Below are positions 1-6,537 of a DNA stretch of 7,981 nt, one piece after another. The stretch is from Hyphomicrobiales bacterium. GTDB taxonomy: Bacteria > Pseudomonadota > Alphaproteobacteria > Rhizobiales > CAYWUX01. The DNA lies in contig JANQOC010000309.1 in NCBI GenBank assembly GCA_028279265.1, positions 1-7,981 of the forward strand, written 5' to 3'. The notes beneath the pieces are model-generated. The model ran no database searches, had not been told where the DNA came from, and worked only from the letters and a program-made list of their open reading frames with translations. Position numbers and translations under genes: made by a program. How positions within the stretch are numbered: the first letter of the stretch is position 1; the number at the start of each line of letters is the position of its first letter.

Positions 1-786
1 CAATGGCAGCGGGAACTCCATACCCCCGGACAGATTAAAGCGGGAAAGCTCGGGATATTCGAGCGAAATGGGACCGCCGGTGACAAACAGTCCGAGAACG
101 ATCAACACCAGGGTTGCAAGCAGACCCACGGGAACAGCGGGAAATGTTTGCCCTGTCAGGTCCTGGCGCCTTTTGGACCAGCGCCTTAACAGATAGGTCC
201 CCACCAGTCCTGCAATGCCAAGAGCGACAACAATCAGCGTTCCCGTTGCATTTTCGACAACGGGCAATGGGGAATAAAAGCCGCGACTGTTCAGGAAAAC
301 ACTTTCTCCGAGTTGCAGGCTTTGTCGCGGTCCGGGCAGTAACGGCAGGAAGATGGCGAAATTCCAGAACATAATCTGCAACAGCAGCGGGATATTTCGC
401 ATGACTTCGATATAAATCAGGGCGAACCGGGATATGAGCCAGTTCGGGGAGAGGCGCATCACACCGACAAAGAACCCAAGCAGTGTCGCAGCTATGATAC
501 CGAGCACACTGACAATGATTGTGTTCTGGATACCGATCAGGAACACATCCCAATATGTGCTGGATCCGAGTTTAAATTCGATGAAGGGTGAAAAGCCAAC
601 GCCGAAAGGAGCGACATCATTGAAGAAATCCGTCCCGGTCTGGATACCCCGTTCCCGCAAATTCTTGACGGTGTTGGAAAAAATTGTTGCCAGAGACCAG
701 ATAACCAGGGCCGCGACGACAAGTTGGAAAACAATTCCACGAACCCGCGGGTCGCGGTGTAATGGGATACGAGTTTTCTCAGCCAC
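1..786 (-). CDS. aapQ: General L-amino acid ABC transporter permease AapQ (partial, N-terminal 262 residues)
   Basis: This is an inner-membrane permease of the HisMQ family that, with AapM, forms the channel for broad-specificity L-amino acid import driven by the ATPase AapP and fed by AapJ. The frame stays open from a GTG at 786 to the window edge; a purine-rich AAAGG lies about ten bases upstream, and the protein begins MAEKTRIPLHRDPRVRG. Hydrophobic segments are visible near residues 17-36, 82-110, 133-150, 183-199 and 223-237. The sequence GIQNTIIVSVLG (85-96) followed by YIEVMRNIPLLLQ (125-137) is typical of the start of the HisMQ permease domain. The long loop after residue 150 is typical of AapQ/BztB, which is larger (about 390-400 residues) than simple polar amino acid permeases. 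The C-terminal third, including the EAA loop that docks the ATPase, lies beyond the left edge. It follows aapJ in the same direction, with a 124-base gap holding a stem-loop. The family call is secure; AapQ over BztB is a naming choice. Confidence 0.93.
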   Translation of the reverse strand, partial: MAEKTRIPLHRDPRVRGIVFQLVVAALVIWSLATIFSNTVKNLRERGIQTGTDFFNDVAPFGVGFSPFIEFKLGSSTYWDVFLIGIQNTIIVSVLGIIAATLLGFFVGVMRLSPNWLISRFALIYIEVMRNIPLLLQIMFWNFAIFLPLLPGPRQSLQLGESVFLNSRGFYSPLPVVENATGTLIVVALGIAGLVGTYLLRRWSKRRQDLTGQTFPAVPVGLLATLVLIVLGLFVTGGPISLEYPELSRFNLSGGMEFPLPL

Positions 787-868
787 TAAAACCGACCTTT
801 AGCTGTAACCCACGTGGTCCCCACTGCCGGGCAAGCTAATTTCAAACGACTTCAAAACCAAAATAAAG

Positions 869-898
869 GAATGGCCGGAAAATTTTCTCCGGCCATTC
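869..898 (-). terminator. Stem-loop between aapJ and aapQ (probable partial terminator or mRNA stabiliser)
   Basis: A perfect 11-bp inverted repeat (GAATGGCCGGA at 869-879 and its complement at 888-898) encloses an 8-base loop. In the direction of aapJ transcription it begins 12 bases after the aapJ stop codon and is followed by CTTTATTTTGGTTTTG, a U-rich but interrupted tail. Such hairpins after the binding-protein gene are well known in ABC operons, where they allow more binding protein than permease to be made, either by partial termination or by protecting the upstream mRNA from 3' decay. Which of the two acts here cannot be told from sequence; the broken U-tract favours a leaky terminator. 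Confidence 0.8.
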
Positions 899-910
899 TG
901 ATAAAGTGTA

Positions 911-1924
911 CTAGCGTATCGGAGGAGCGTAAAGGACGCCGCCTCGGGTCCACAGATCGTTAACGCTTCCAGCCCGGGTCAGCCCAAGGGGCTCAACATT
1001 GCGGGCATAGATTTCGCCGTAGTTTCCGACCTGCTTAATCGCCTGGTAAGCCCAGTCAGCGTTCAGGCTAAGGTCTTTACCCATAGAACCTTCGCTGCCG
1101 ATGATGCGCTTGATGCCGGGATTTTCGCTGGTTTTCAGAGTATCAATATTTTTTGATGAAATACCGAGCTCTTCCGCGTTGATGAGTGCATAAAGCGTCC
1201 AGCGAACAATATTGGCCCACTGGTCATCACCCTGACGGACAACAGGTCCGAGTGGTTCTTTGGAAATTGTTTCCGGAAGAATGACAGCGCCATCGGGATT
1301 CTTAAGCTCGGTTCGAAGGGCCGCGAGCTGCGACTTGTCGGATGTCAGCACATCGCAGGCACCGCCATCAAATCCTTCGCGGGTCTGGGTTGAAGTTTCA
1401 TAACCCACCGGCTTGAATTTCATATTGTTGCTGCGGAAAAAGTCTGCGAGGTTCAGCTCGGTGGTGGTGCCGGCCTGAACACATACGGCTGCGCCGTCGA
1501 GCTCTTTAGCACTCTTTACACCCAGATCCTTTTTCACCATGAAGCCCTGGCCATCGATATAGTTGTAGTAAGTGAAATCGATGCCAAGCGCCGTATCCCG
1601 GTGCAGGGTGTGGGTCGTGTTCCGGGAAAGAACATCAACTTCGCCGGACGCTAGCGCTGTAAAACGCTCCTTCGCGGTCAGTGTGGTAAACTTGACTTTG
1701 CCGCGATCGCCGAATACGGCGGCTGCAAGAGCATAGCATACGTCTGCGTCAATACCCTTCATCTGACCTTTGTCGTCAGGGGCCGAAAATCCGGGTACGC
1801 CACCGGATACACCGCAGGCGATGTGTCCTTTGGATTTAACGTCGTCCAGCGTTGCCGCAAATGCACCGGCAGCTGTGAAACCGAGAGCCACACCTGCAAT
1901 TGCAAGTGTCTTCAACTGTTTCAT
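911..1924 (-). CDS. aapJ: General L-amino acid ABC transporter substrate-binding protein AapJ
   Basis: This 337-residue periplasmic binding protein (solute-binding family 3) captures L-amino acids and delivers them to the AapQ/AapM permease. Residues 1-23 form a classic Sec signal peptide: MKQLK, a hydrophobic core, and a likely cleavage after GAFA, giving a mature start ATLDD. Two cysteines, in HIACGVSG (C37) and in IDADVCYALAAAVFGD (C63), sit as in AapJ/BztA proteins, and the motif GEVDVLSRNTTHTLHRD matches the family signature GEVDVLSRNTTWT. The C-terminal part (NYGEIYARNVEP through GGVLYAPPIR) is also family-typical, and the length is close to the usual 340. The ATG at 1924 is supported by GGGAGA seven bases upstream and by the signal peptide beginning there. 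It is the first gene of the unit; aapQ follows after the stem-loop. The family is certain; the substrate range is inferred. Confidence 0.96.
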   Translation of the reverse strand: MKQLKTLAIAGVALGFTAAGAFAATLDDVKSKGHIACGVSGGVPGFSAPDDKGQMKGIDADVCYALAAAVFGDRGKVKFTTLTAKERFTALASGEVDVLSRNTTHTLHRDTALGIDFTYYNYIDGQGFMVKKDLGVKSAKELDGAAVCVQAGTTTELNLADFFRSNNMKFKPVGYETSTQTREGFDGGACDVLTSDKSQLAALRTELKNPDGAVILPETISKEPLGPVVRQGDDQWANIVRWTLYALINAEELGISSKNIDTLKTSENPGIKRIIGSEGSMGKDLSLNADWAYQAIKQVGNYGEIYARNVEPLGLTRAGSVNDLWTRGGVLYAPPIR

Positions 1925-1934
1925 ATTTTTCTCC

Positions 1935-1946
1935 CATCAATTGATG
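1935..1946. repeat. Perfect 12-base palindrome abutting the aapJ ribosome binding site
   Basis: CATCAATTGATG is a perfect palindrome whose last base forms the first G of the GGGAGA Shine-Dalgarno of aapJ. In DNA it could be a small operator half-pair; in RNA it could only fold with a very tight loop, so a protein site or chance is likelier. Nothing identifies a regulator. Confidence 0.35.
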
Positions 1947-2154
1947 TTAACAAGTTATCGTTTTTTTGCAGGAAACCGAATTCTTTGTGCAATCTTCGAC
2001 ACGGTAAGCTGAATCTTCTCCTCTCCCTGCAAACCTCCAGTACTTGGCAACCGGCCGATTGCTGCGTCTCCTTGACCCGCAACCGAATGACAGCCGCCGT
2101 TATTGGCATGCGTGAAAGCAAGCCGATTTTCTAACTAGCCAGCTTTGCAATCCG

Positions 2155-2176
2155 TTGGCAAGTGTGCCTGTGCCAA
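2155..2176. promoter_or_regulatory. Dyad TTGGCA-N10-TGCCAA, candidate operator upstream of aapJ
   Basis: TTGGCA at 2155-2160 and TGCCAA at 2171-2176 form an inverted repeat with a 10-base spacer, about 230 bases upstream of the aapJ start. A further TATTGGCA at 2101-2108 is the exact complement of TGCCAATA at 2171-2178. The half-site size and spacing would suit a dimeric transcription regulator. No known regulator site is recognised, and six-base arms are close to chance level. Confidence 0.25.
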
Positions 2177-2298
2177 TAATTCTAATAAATAGCTTTTTTT
2201 TAGTTTGGTTACCAGTCCGAGCGCACCGTTCCCAAATTGAACGTTCGTATAATAAGATATCGGATTTTCCGAAACTGGGGTGGGTGCTCAAATTTTCA

Positions 2299-2329
2299 CC
2301 GGCAAGACTTAGTCTTAAGCACTAACCGG
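2299..2329 (-). terminator. Possible weak terminator after the thioesterase gene
   Basis: Starting five bases beyond the thioesterase stop there is nested symmetry: AAGAC-TTA-GTCTT (2304-2316) lies inside flanking CCGG copies (2299-2302 and 2326-2329). In the minus-strand direction it is followed by TGAAAATTTGAG, which is not a clean U-tract. It may end or slow transcription from the thioesterase gene before the aapJ promoter, but the outer and inner helices are not continuous. Confidence 0.3.
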
Positions 2330-2334
2330 ACGTA

Positions 2335-2760
2335 TCAGGTTGAATTTTTGTTCGGCGGTATTGAATAAGTGGCAACAGCCTGGGCCACGATATCCTTTCC
2401 CCCTGAAGACTCGATCTTTATGTCGACGATTGCCAGTCGCTTGCCCAGTTTCAGGAAACCTGCCGTCGCAATCAATCCCCCGGGTTCCGGCTTGCGCAAA
2501 AAGTTAATGTTCAAGCTGGTGGTGACCGCAAGGGCCACAGGCCCTATGTGGGCCAGGATAAGGACATAGGCGGCCAGATCCGCAAGGGTGAAGAGGGTCG
2601 GCCCGGATATGGTGCCGCCGGGCCGGATATCGTCCGGTCCGGTTTCCATTTTCATCACGATTTCCGGTGAGTTAATGTCGGATATCTCGAAACGTCTATC
2701 TCCCGCAAAGACCTGGGGAAACTCCGAACGCAGGAATTCATCCAGTTCCCGAGCTGACAT
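2335..2760 (-). CDS. PaaI-family hotdog-fold acyl-CoA thioesterase (putative)
   Basis: The product is a cytosolic hotdog-fold protein of 141 residues, expected to hydrolyse acyl-CoA thioesters. From the ATG at 2760 it begins MSARELDEFLRSEFPQVF. The core signature DIRPGGTISGPTLFTLAD spans about residues 44-61: the GG pair and the terminal Asp (D61) match the PaaI active-site helix, while the histidine of classical PaaI (HGG) is replaced by Pro, as in a common alphaproteobacterial subgroup. The strand SLNINFLRKP and the ending VAQAVATYSIP fit the family. The start is uncertain. The frame is open to a TTG/ATG at 2883/2880, but that extension has no family-like sequence and no ribosome site. A TTG at 2793 has AGAGG nine bases upstream and would give 152 residues, while the ATG at 2760 matches the usual family start but has no clear Shine-Dalgarno. 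It is divergent from the MFS gene. The substrate is unknown. Confidence 0.85.
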   Translation of the reverse strand: MSARELDEFLRSEFPQVFAGDRRFEISDINSPEIVMKMETGPDDIRPGGTISGPTLFTLADLAAYVLILAHIGPVALAVTTSLNINFLRKPEPGGLIATAGFLKLGKRLAIVDIKIESSGGKDIVAQAVATYSIPPNKNST

Positions 2761-2883
2761 AACCGGTTTTATTTGCGATAAGGGTGCAGGCAACTCAAGC
2801 GACCTCTTTATGGGGTTGATGTGGGATTGTCTCTCGGCGTTAAGGTTAACCGTCAAATTAGACAGGTTAATGCCGTACATCAA

Positions 2884-2909
2884 TAGGACATGGGATTAGG
2901 ACACGGGAT
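2884..2909. repeat. Tandem 13-base direct repeat in the divergent promoter region
   Basis: TAGGACATGGGAT (2884-2896) is followed at once by TAGGACACGGGAT (2897-2909), with one mismatch. The pair lies about 80 bases upstream of the MFS start and 124 bases or more upstream of the likely thioesterase starts, within the 230-base divergent gap (2761-2990). Direct repeats about one helical turn apart are a common layout for a regulator binding as tandem subunits, so this may be an operator shared by the two divergent genes. It could also be a slippage duplication. No known regulator site is recognised. Confidence 0.45.
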
Positions 2910-2990
2910 TTGGATGCCGAGTTGGAGCGTCGACATTAAGCGGACCGCCGACTTGTTCGTATCGAGTTTTTCAGATGCACGGAGAACCGA

Positions 2991-4151
2991 ATGAACGCCG
3001 CTCCGGCGGGATCGCGTCCCCACCTTGTCGCTTTCGGCGGCATGCTGGCCCTGGCCGCAGGCATGGGCATCGGCCGGTTTGTTTACACCCCTATACTGCC
3101 TTTCATGGAAGCGGACCTGGATCTTTCCAAGGCCAATGCCGGGCTGATCGCCTCGGCAAATTTTTTGGGCTATCTCATTGGTGCCCTCCTGACCGCACTA
3201 TTCCAAACCCAGATGTCAAAACGAACCTGGCTGCTTCTATCGCTCCTCGTGAGCGCCCTGACAACGGCAGTCATGGGACTGACAACAAGCCTTGCACTCT
3301 TCGTGGTCATCCGGTTTCTTGGCGGTTTGGCGAGCGCGGTTATGCTGGTCTTCGGTTCAGCCCTTGTCCTCGACCGCCTGGCGGCAAGTGGAAGACCGGG
3401 CTTTTCCGCACTTCATTTCGGCGGGGTGGGACTGGGGATCACACTCTCGGCGATTCTGGTCGCCGTTCTGGCGGCCATGGGAACAGACTGGGAAACCCTG
3501 TGGCTTGGGAGCGGCATCATCTCCCTGGTTCTGCTACTCGCGGTGATGGGCCTGATCCCGGCCTCACCGGATACGCCTTTTGAGAATAAAAGCACAGAAA
3601 CCGGCGGACTCAATTCTGTACTGCTGCGCCTGATCATTGCTTATGGACTTTTTGGTTTCGGATATGTCATCACGGCGACGTTCATCTCGACGATTGTGCG
3701 CGATTCCCCCACGCTTCAGCCTGTCGAACCTGTTGTCTGGACGGCGGTCGGGCTGGCCGCAATTCCTTCCGTGTACCTGTGGAGCCGGGTGGGTCAGAAG
3801 CTTGGCAATGACCGCAGCTTTGCCCTGGCCTGTCTGGTGGAAGCGTTTGGCGTCGCTCTGACGGTTACAAGCGAAAGCACTTTATTCATACTCACCGGCG
3901 CTGTCCTTCTTGGCGGGACATTCATGGGCATCACGGCCCTCGGACTGATCGAGGCCCGGCGCCTGGCCCGCGGTGATCCGCGCAAGGTTCTCGGATGGAT
4001 GACCCTGGCATTCGGAACGGGACAAATGATCGGTCCCCTGTTTGCAGGATTTATGTTTGATTTGTCGGGCAGCTTCTTCCTGGCATCGCTGACAGCCACC
4101 GTCGGCCTTTGCATAGCCGCTGCGCTCAGCTTCCAGCTGCGGCAGAAGTGA
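2991..4151 (+). CDS. YbfB/YjiJ-family MFS transporter
   Basis: This is a 386-residue inner-membrane major facilitator of the YbfB/YjiJ type (MFS_4). The N-terminal segment ALAAGMGIGRFVYTPILPFM (about residues 16-35) carries the family signature GxGIGRFxYTPxLP. About twelve hydrophobic segments can be followed, in two blocks separated by a polar stretch (SPDTPFENKSTETGG, near residues 191-205) that would be the central cytoplasmic loop. The length matches the family's usual 380-400. The ATG at 2991 has GGAGAA at 2981-2986, and the frame ends at TGA 4149-4151. It is transcribed away from the thioesterase and converges on the dehalogenase with a 60-base gap, in which I see no clear terminator. 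The substrate is not known for most of this family; export of small carboxylic or amino acids would be only a guess from neighbours. Confidence 0.92.
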   Translation: MNAAPAGSRPHLVAFGGMLALAAGMGIGRFVYTPILPFMEADLDLSKANAGLIASANFLGYLIGALLTALFQTQMSKRTWLLLSLLVSALTTAVMGLTTSLALFVVIRFLGGLASAVMLVFGSALVLDRLAASGRPGFSALHFGGVGLGITLSAILVAVLAAMGTDWETLWLGSGIISLVLLLAVMGLIPASPDTPFENKSTETGGLNSVLLRLIIAYGLFGFGYVITATFISTIVRDSPTLQPVEPVVWTAVGLAAIPSVYLWSRVGQKLGNDRSFALACLVEAFGVALTVTSESTLFILTGAVLLGGTFMGITALGLIEARRLARGDPRKVLGWMTLAFGTGQMIGPLFAGFMFDLSGSFFLASLTATVGLCIAAALSFQLRQK

Positions 4152-4211
4152 CCTGCACGGCATCCGAAGCGGCAATCGAAGCCTACCCCAATCCGGGATC
4201 GAAACCGGTTC

Positions 4212-4889
4212 CTAACCTTCGAGCAGCGGTAACAGGGAGGACAGGACCCGGTCTGCGGGCATATCCGGGAACTCGTCCGGCTGGTCGAAACGGTTAATCC
4301 AGTTGGTGCGAAATCCGAAAGCTTTGGCCCCGGCAATATCCCAGCGGTTGGAGGACTGGAAAGAAATGCCTTGTGCCGCTATGCCGAGGCTGTCCACCGC
4401 CAGCTGATAGACGGCAGGGGCGGGCTTGAAAACCCCAACCTCTTCCACTGATAAATTTGCATCCAGTAGATCCCCGATCCCGGATGAATTAACACCCGCT
4501 TCCAGCATCACTGGGGAACCGTTGGAAAGAATCGCCAGTTTCGCGCCTCTCGATCTAAGCTCGGAAAGCACGCCCTTAACTTCCTCATAGGCATCGAGCT
4601 TCATATAGGCGGACATCAGCTTGGATTTGAGTTCCGGCGCGATACCGCCAACGACCGCTGCCGCAAAATCCAGAGCATCGGAAGTGACGGCTTCAAAGTC
4701 CCTGTGCCGACCGGTGAGCGCCCGGATCCAGGTATATTGCAATTGCTTGTCGCGCCAGATCTGGGACAGGCGGCTTGCTTCGGGGCCAATCTCCGATGAC
4801 AGTCGGCCGGCGGCTGAATGCACATCAAACAATGTGCCATAAGCATCGAACACATAAGCTTTTGTGTCGGAGGTTGTGGGATCAGACAT
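4212..4889 (-). CDS. (S)-2-haloacid dehalogenase, type II (HAD superfamily)
   Basis: This is a 225-residue cytosolic HAD-superfamily hydrolase. Type II haloacid dehalogenases use an Asp nucleophile to convert (S)-2-haloacids to (R)-2-hydroxyacids with release of halide. The reference active-site residues of the L-DEX enzyme are all present at a near-constant offset: D15 and T19 in FDAYGTLFD, R46 in IWRDKQ, S122 in ILSNGSP, K155 in GVFKPAP, Y161, and S179, N181 and D184 in SSNRWDIAGA. The length (225) is family-typical. The ATG at 4889 follows AAAGG by about eight bases. It lies 62 bases downstream of the acyl-CoA dehydrogenase on the same strand and is probably cotranscribed with it. Many genomic members have never been tested on natural haloacids, so the physiological substrate is open; the family call is secure. 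Confidence 0.92.
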   Translation of the reverse strand: MSDPTTSDTKAYVFDAYGTLFDVHSAAGRLSSEIGPEASRLSQIWRDKQLQYTWIRALTGRHRDFEAVTSDALDFAAAVVGGIAPELKSKLMSAYMKLDAYEEVKGVLSELRSRGAKLAILSNGSPVMLEAGVNSSGIGDLLDANLSVEEVGVFKPAPAVYQLAVDSLGIAAQGISFQSSNRWDIAGAKAFGFRTNWINRFDQPDEFPDMPADRVLSSLLPLLEG

Positions 4890-4951
4890 TTTGCTAACCT
4901 TTATTGCTGGACAAAGACTTCAGGCGGCAATCGATTGGGCAGGCCCGGAGT

Positions 4952-6094
4952 TCACTTGTTCTGAAATATATCACGGGCGATGATCACCCGCATGATTTCG
5001 TTGGTTCCTTCCAGGATCTGGTGAACGCGAAGATCGCGGACAATTTTCTCCAACCCGAAATCCTGGAGATATCCATAACCCCCGTGGAGTTGCAGGGCTT
5101 CATTTGCAACCCGGAACGCGACATCGGTGACGAACCTTTTAGCCATGGCGCAATAGACACGGGCATCGGTGACCCCCTGATCGAGTTTCCAGGCGGCAAA
5201 CCTGAGAAACATACGGGCGGCCTGCAGTTCGGTCTGCATATCGGCGACCCGAAACTGCAGCGCCTGGAACTGATCCAGGGTCTTGCCGAAGGCCCTGCGC
5301 TCCTGCAGATAGGTAACGGTTTTATCCAGGGCAAACTGGGCCCCGCCAAGGGAGCAGGCGGAAATATTCAGGCGTCCGCCATCAAGGCCCTGCATGGCGA
5401 TCTTGAAACCGTCGCCTTCATGACCGAGGCGGTTCTCAAGGGGAATTTGGAGATTGTCGAACCTCACTTCGGCCGTCGGCTGAGTGTTCCATCCCATTTT
5501 GCTTTCAAGTTTGCCAAAGGACAAACCTTCTTCGTCTCCGGGGACCAGCAGACAACTGATCCCCCCCGGCCCGTCTTCGCCGGTGCGGGCCATGACCAGA
5601 TACAGGTCCGATGCCGTTGCCCCGGAGATAAAGGATTTTGTACCGTTAAGGGTGTAGGACTGATTGTCCGCTGTCGCCCGCGTGCTGAGCGCCGCTGCAT
5701 CGGATCCGACGCCGGGTTCCGTCAGGCAATAGCTGGTCAGGTGTTTCATGGTACAGAGGTCGGCAACCCAAGCCTGTTTCTGTTCCTCCGAACCAAAAGA
5801 GGCAATCATCCACGCGCACATATTGTGAATGGAGATATAAGCGGCCGTTGATGGACAACCATACGCCAGGGCTTCGAATATGAGGGTCGCCTCCAGGCGC
5901 GACAGGCCCGAGCCGCCGAGGTCTTCATCGACATAAATTCCCGCCATGCCCAGTTGCGCCGCTTCACGCATAACCTCAACCGGAAAGACGGAATTCTGAT
6001 CCCAGGCCACAGCCTGAGGCAGCATTTTTTCCTCTGCAAATCCCCGGGCCATGTCGTATATGGCCGTCTGCTGTTCTGTTAATTCGAAATCCAT
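4952..6094 (-). CDS. Acyl-CoA dehydrogenase, isobutyryl-CoA dehydrogenase-like
   Basis: This FAD-dependent enzyme alpha,beta-dehydrogenates an acyl-CoA and passes electrons to ETF. The 380-residue product has the complete family architecture: an N-terminal helical domain beginning MDFELTEQQ, the flavin-contacting motif YCLTEPGVGSD (122-132), and a C-terminal helical domain with LHGGYGYLQDFGLEKIVRD leading to HQILEGTNEIMR. The Glu of that EGT (E362) is the expected catalytic base. Several stretches, such as STAAYISIHNMCAWMI, ISGATASDLYLVM and SFGKLESKMGWNTQPT, resemble mammalian ACAD8 from memory, which points to isobutyryl-CoA and valine breakdown; 2-methylbutyryl-CoA or another short branched acyl-CoA is the main alternative. 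The ATG at 6094 is chosen because GGAAAG lies about seven bases upstream; the frame could extend six codons to a TTG at 6112. The usual valine-pathway partners (hydratase, mmsB, mmsA) are not in this window. Confidence 0.94.
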   Translation of the reverse strand: MDFELTEQQTAIYDMARGFAEEKMLPQAVAWDQNSVFPVEVMREAAQLGMAGIYVDEDLGGSGLSRLEATLIFEALAYGCPSTAAYISIHNMCAWMIASFGSEEQKQAWVADLCTMKHLTSYCLTEPGVGSDAAALSTRATADNQSYTLNGTKSFISGATASDLYLVMARTGEDGPGGISCLLVPGDEEGLSFGKLESKMGWNTQPTAEVRFDNLQIPLENRLGHEGDGFKIAMQGLDGGRLNISACSLGGAQFALDKTVTYLQERRAFGKTLDQFQALQFRVADMQTELQAARMFLRFAAWKLDQGVTDARVYCAMAKRFVTDVAFRVANEALQLHGGYGYLQDFGLEKIVRDLRVHQILEGTNEIMRVIIARDIFQNK

Positions 6095-6405
6095 AGGACA
6101 CTTTCCATTCAATTCCTCGTGTTCGGCATAGATTGTCGCATTTTTCCGTAACCATTCGATAGAAGCGTGCCGGAAGTCCCTGCAGTATTCCCGCTATTTT
6201 ACGGGATAACAAGATCGAAACGTGTCGCCACGGATGTGACAGGGGCCGGCATCAGTTTCTTCCAAAAAACTTGAAGCTTAGATCAAAGGTCTCATAGAAT
6301 GTGTGAGCGTAAAATGCTATCAAGCGTAAACCGAGTGGTTCATGTTACCATTCGTGAATATTAGATTTGATACATAACTATAAAAATATATCTGGGAGGA
6401 GCTGA
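6095..6405. other. Promoter region upstream of the acyl-CoA dehydrogenase, with an AT-rich stretch
   Basis: No gene is supported here. It should contain the minus-strand promoter of the dehydrogenase and possibly a plus-strand promoter. Visible items are a small dyad TCCCG-N8-CGGGA (6189-6206), an 8-base direct repeat AGCGTAAA (6306-6313 and 6323-6330), and a strongly AT-rich run (about 6346-6392) with TTGATA at 6367-6372 and TATCTG at 6389-6394, 16 bases apart, as a possible plus-strand sigma70 pair. The downstream box is a poor match. The run ends directly in a strong Shine-Dalgarno (6394-6401). Confidence 0.4.
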
Positions 6406-6537
6406 ATGAACTCAGCCCCACAATGCCCGAACCTATCATGTCCTCGAATGGAAAAATTTGCACAGTTCCGTCGAGGCGATATTTGCTGCCACCGGCACAA
6501 GTGGCGACAGCAATACTGGGTGAAGGGTCGGATTTAA
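6406..6537 (+). CDS. Candidate 43-residue cysteine-containing small protein (or zinc-ribbon remnant)
   Basis: The ATG at 6406 is preceded by GGGAGGAG (6394-6401), the best Shine-Dalgarno in the window, four bases away, and the frame closes at TAA 6535-6537. The peptide begins MNSAPQCPNLSCPRMEKF and later has GDICCHRHKW, so it contains CPNxxCPR, a CC pair and two His: possible metal ligands. The CPN-x2-CPR spacing recalls zinc ribbons at the N-terminus of some transposases, where a second Cys pair would follow near YW-KG; here those places hold Val and Arg and the frame then stops. It is therefore either a genuine small protein, the decayed start of a transposase-like gene, or a leader peptide. 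No transposase-like continuation is seen in the other frames. The function is unknown. Confidence 0.3.
   Translation: MNSAPQCPNLSCPRMEKFAQFRRGDICCHRHKWRQQYWVKGRI

Larger units (their letters stand above)
1925..2334. other. Gap of about 410 bases upstream of aapJ, probable promoter and leader
   Basis: No reading frame here looks like a real protein. The stretch should contain the aapJ promoter, read on the minus strand, and the 3' end of the thioesterase transcript. A possible weak sigma70-like pair on the minus strand is TTCGGT (1977-1982) and TAACTT (1954-1959) with 17 bases between, but neither box is close to consensus. Dyads within the stretch are listed separately. A sigma54 promoter was looked for, because nitrogen control of Aap is plausible, but the spacing between GG and GC does not fit. 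Confidence 0.45.

Noticed and set aside
1921..2121. A 66-codon minus-strand frame whose stop overlaps the aapJ start (ATGA)
   Set aside because: The overlap looks like translational coupling, but it starts at a TTG, has no ribosome site and has an Arg-rich sequence with no family features; it also runs through the likely aapJ promoter.
2155..2180. Sigma54 promoter for aapJ on the minus strand (TTGGCAC ... TTGC)
   Set aside because: The GG and GC elements are 13 bases apart instead of the required 10.
2975..3583. A 202-codon plus-strand frame overlapping the MFS gene
   Set aside because: It overlaps the well-supported MFS frame, is Pro/Arg/Gly-rich, and has no family features.
3794..4336. 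A 180-codon minus-strand frame opposite the end of the MFS gene
   Set aside because: It spans the MFS 3' end and the dehalogenase 3' end, has no domain, and is antisense to conserved protein.
4904..5851. A 315-codon plus-strand open frame antisense to the acyl-CoA dehydrogenase
   Set aside because: It lies wholly opposite a clearly conserved acyl-CoA dehydrogenase, shows no recognisable domain, and is the usual antisense shadow of a GC-biased gene.
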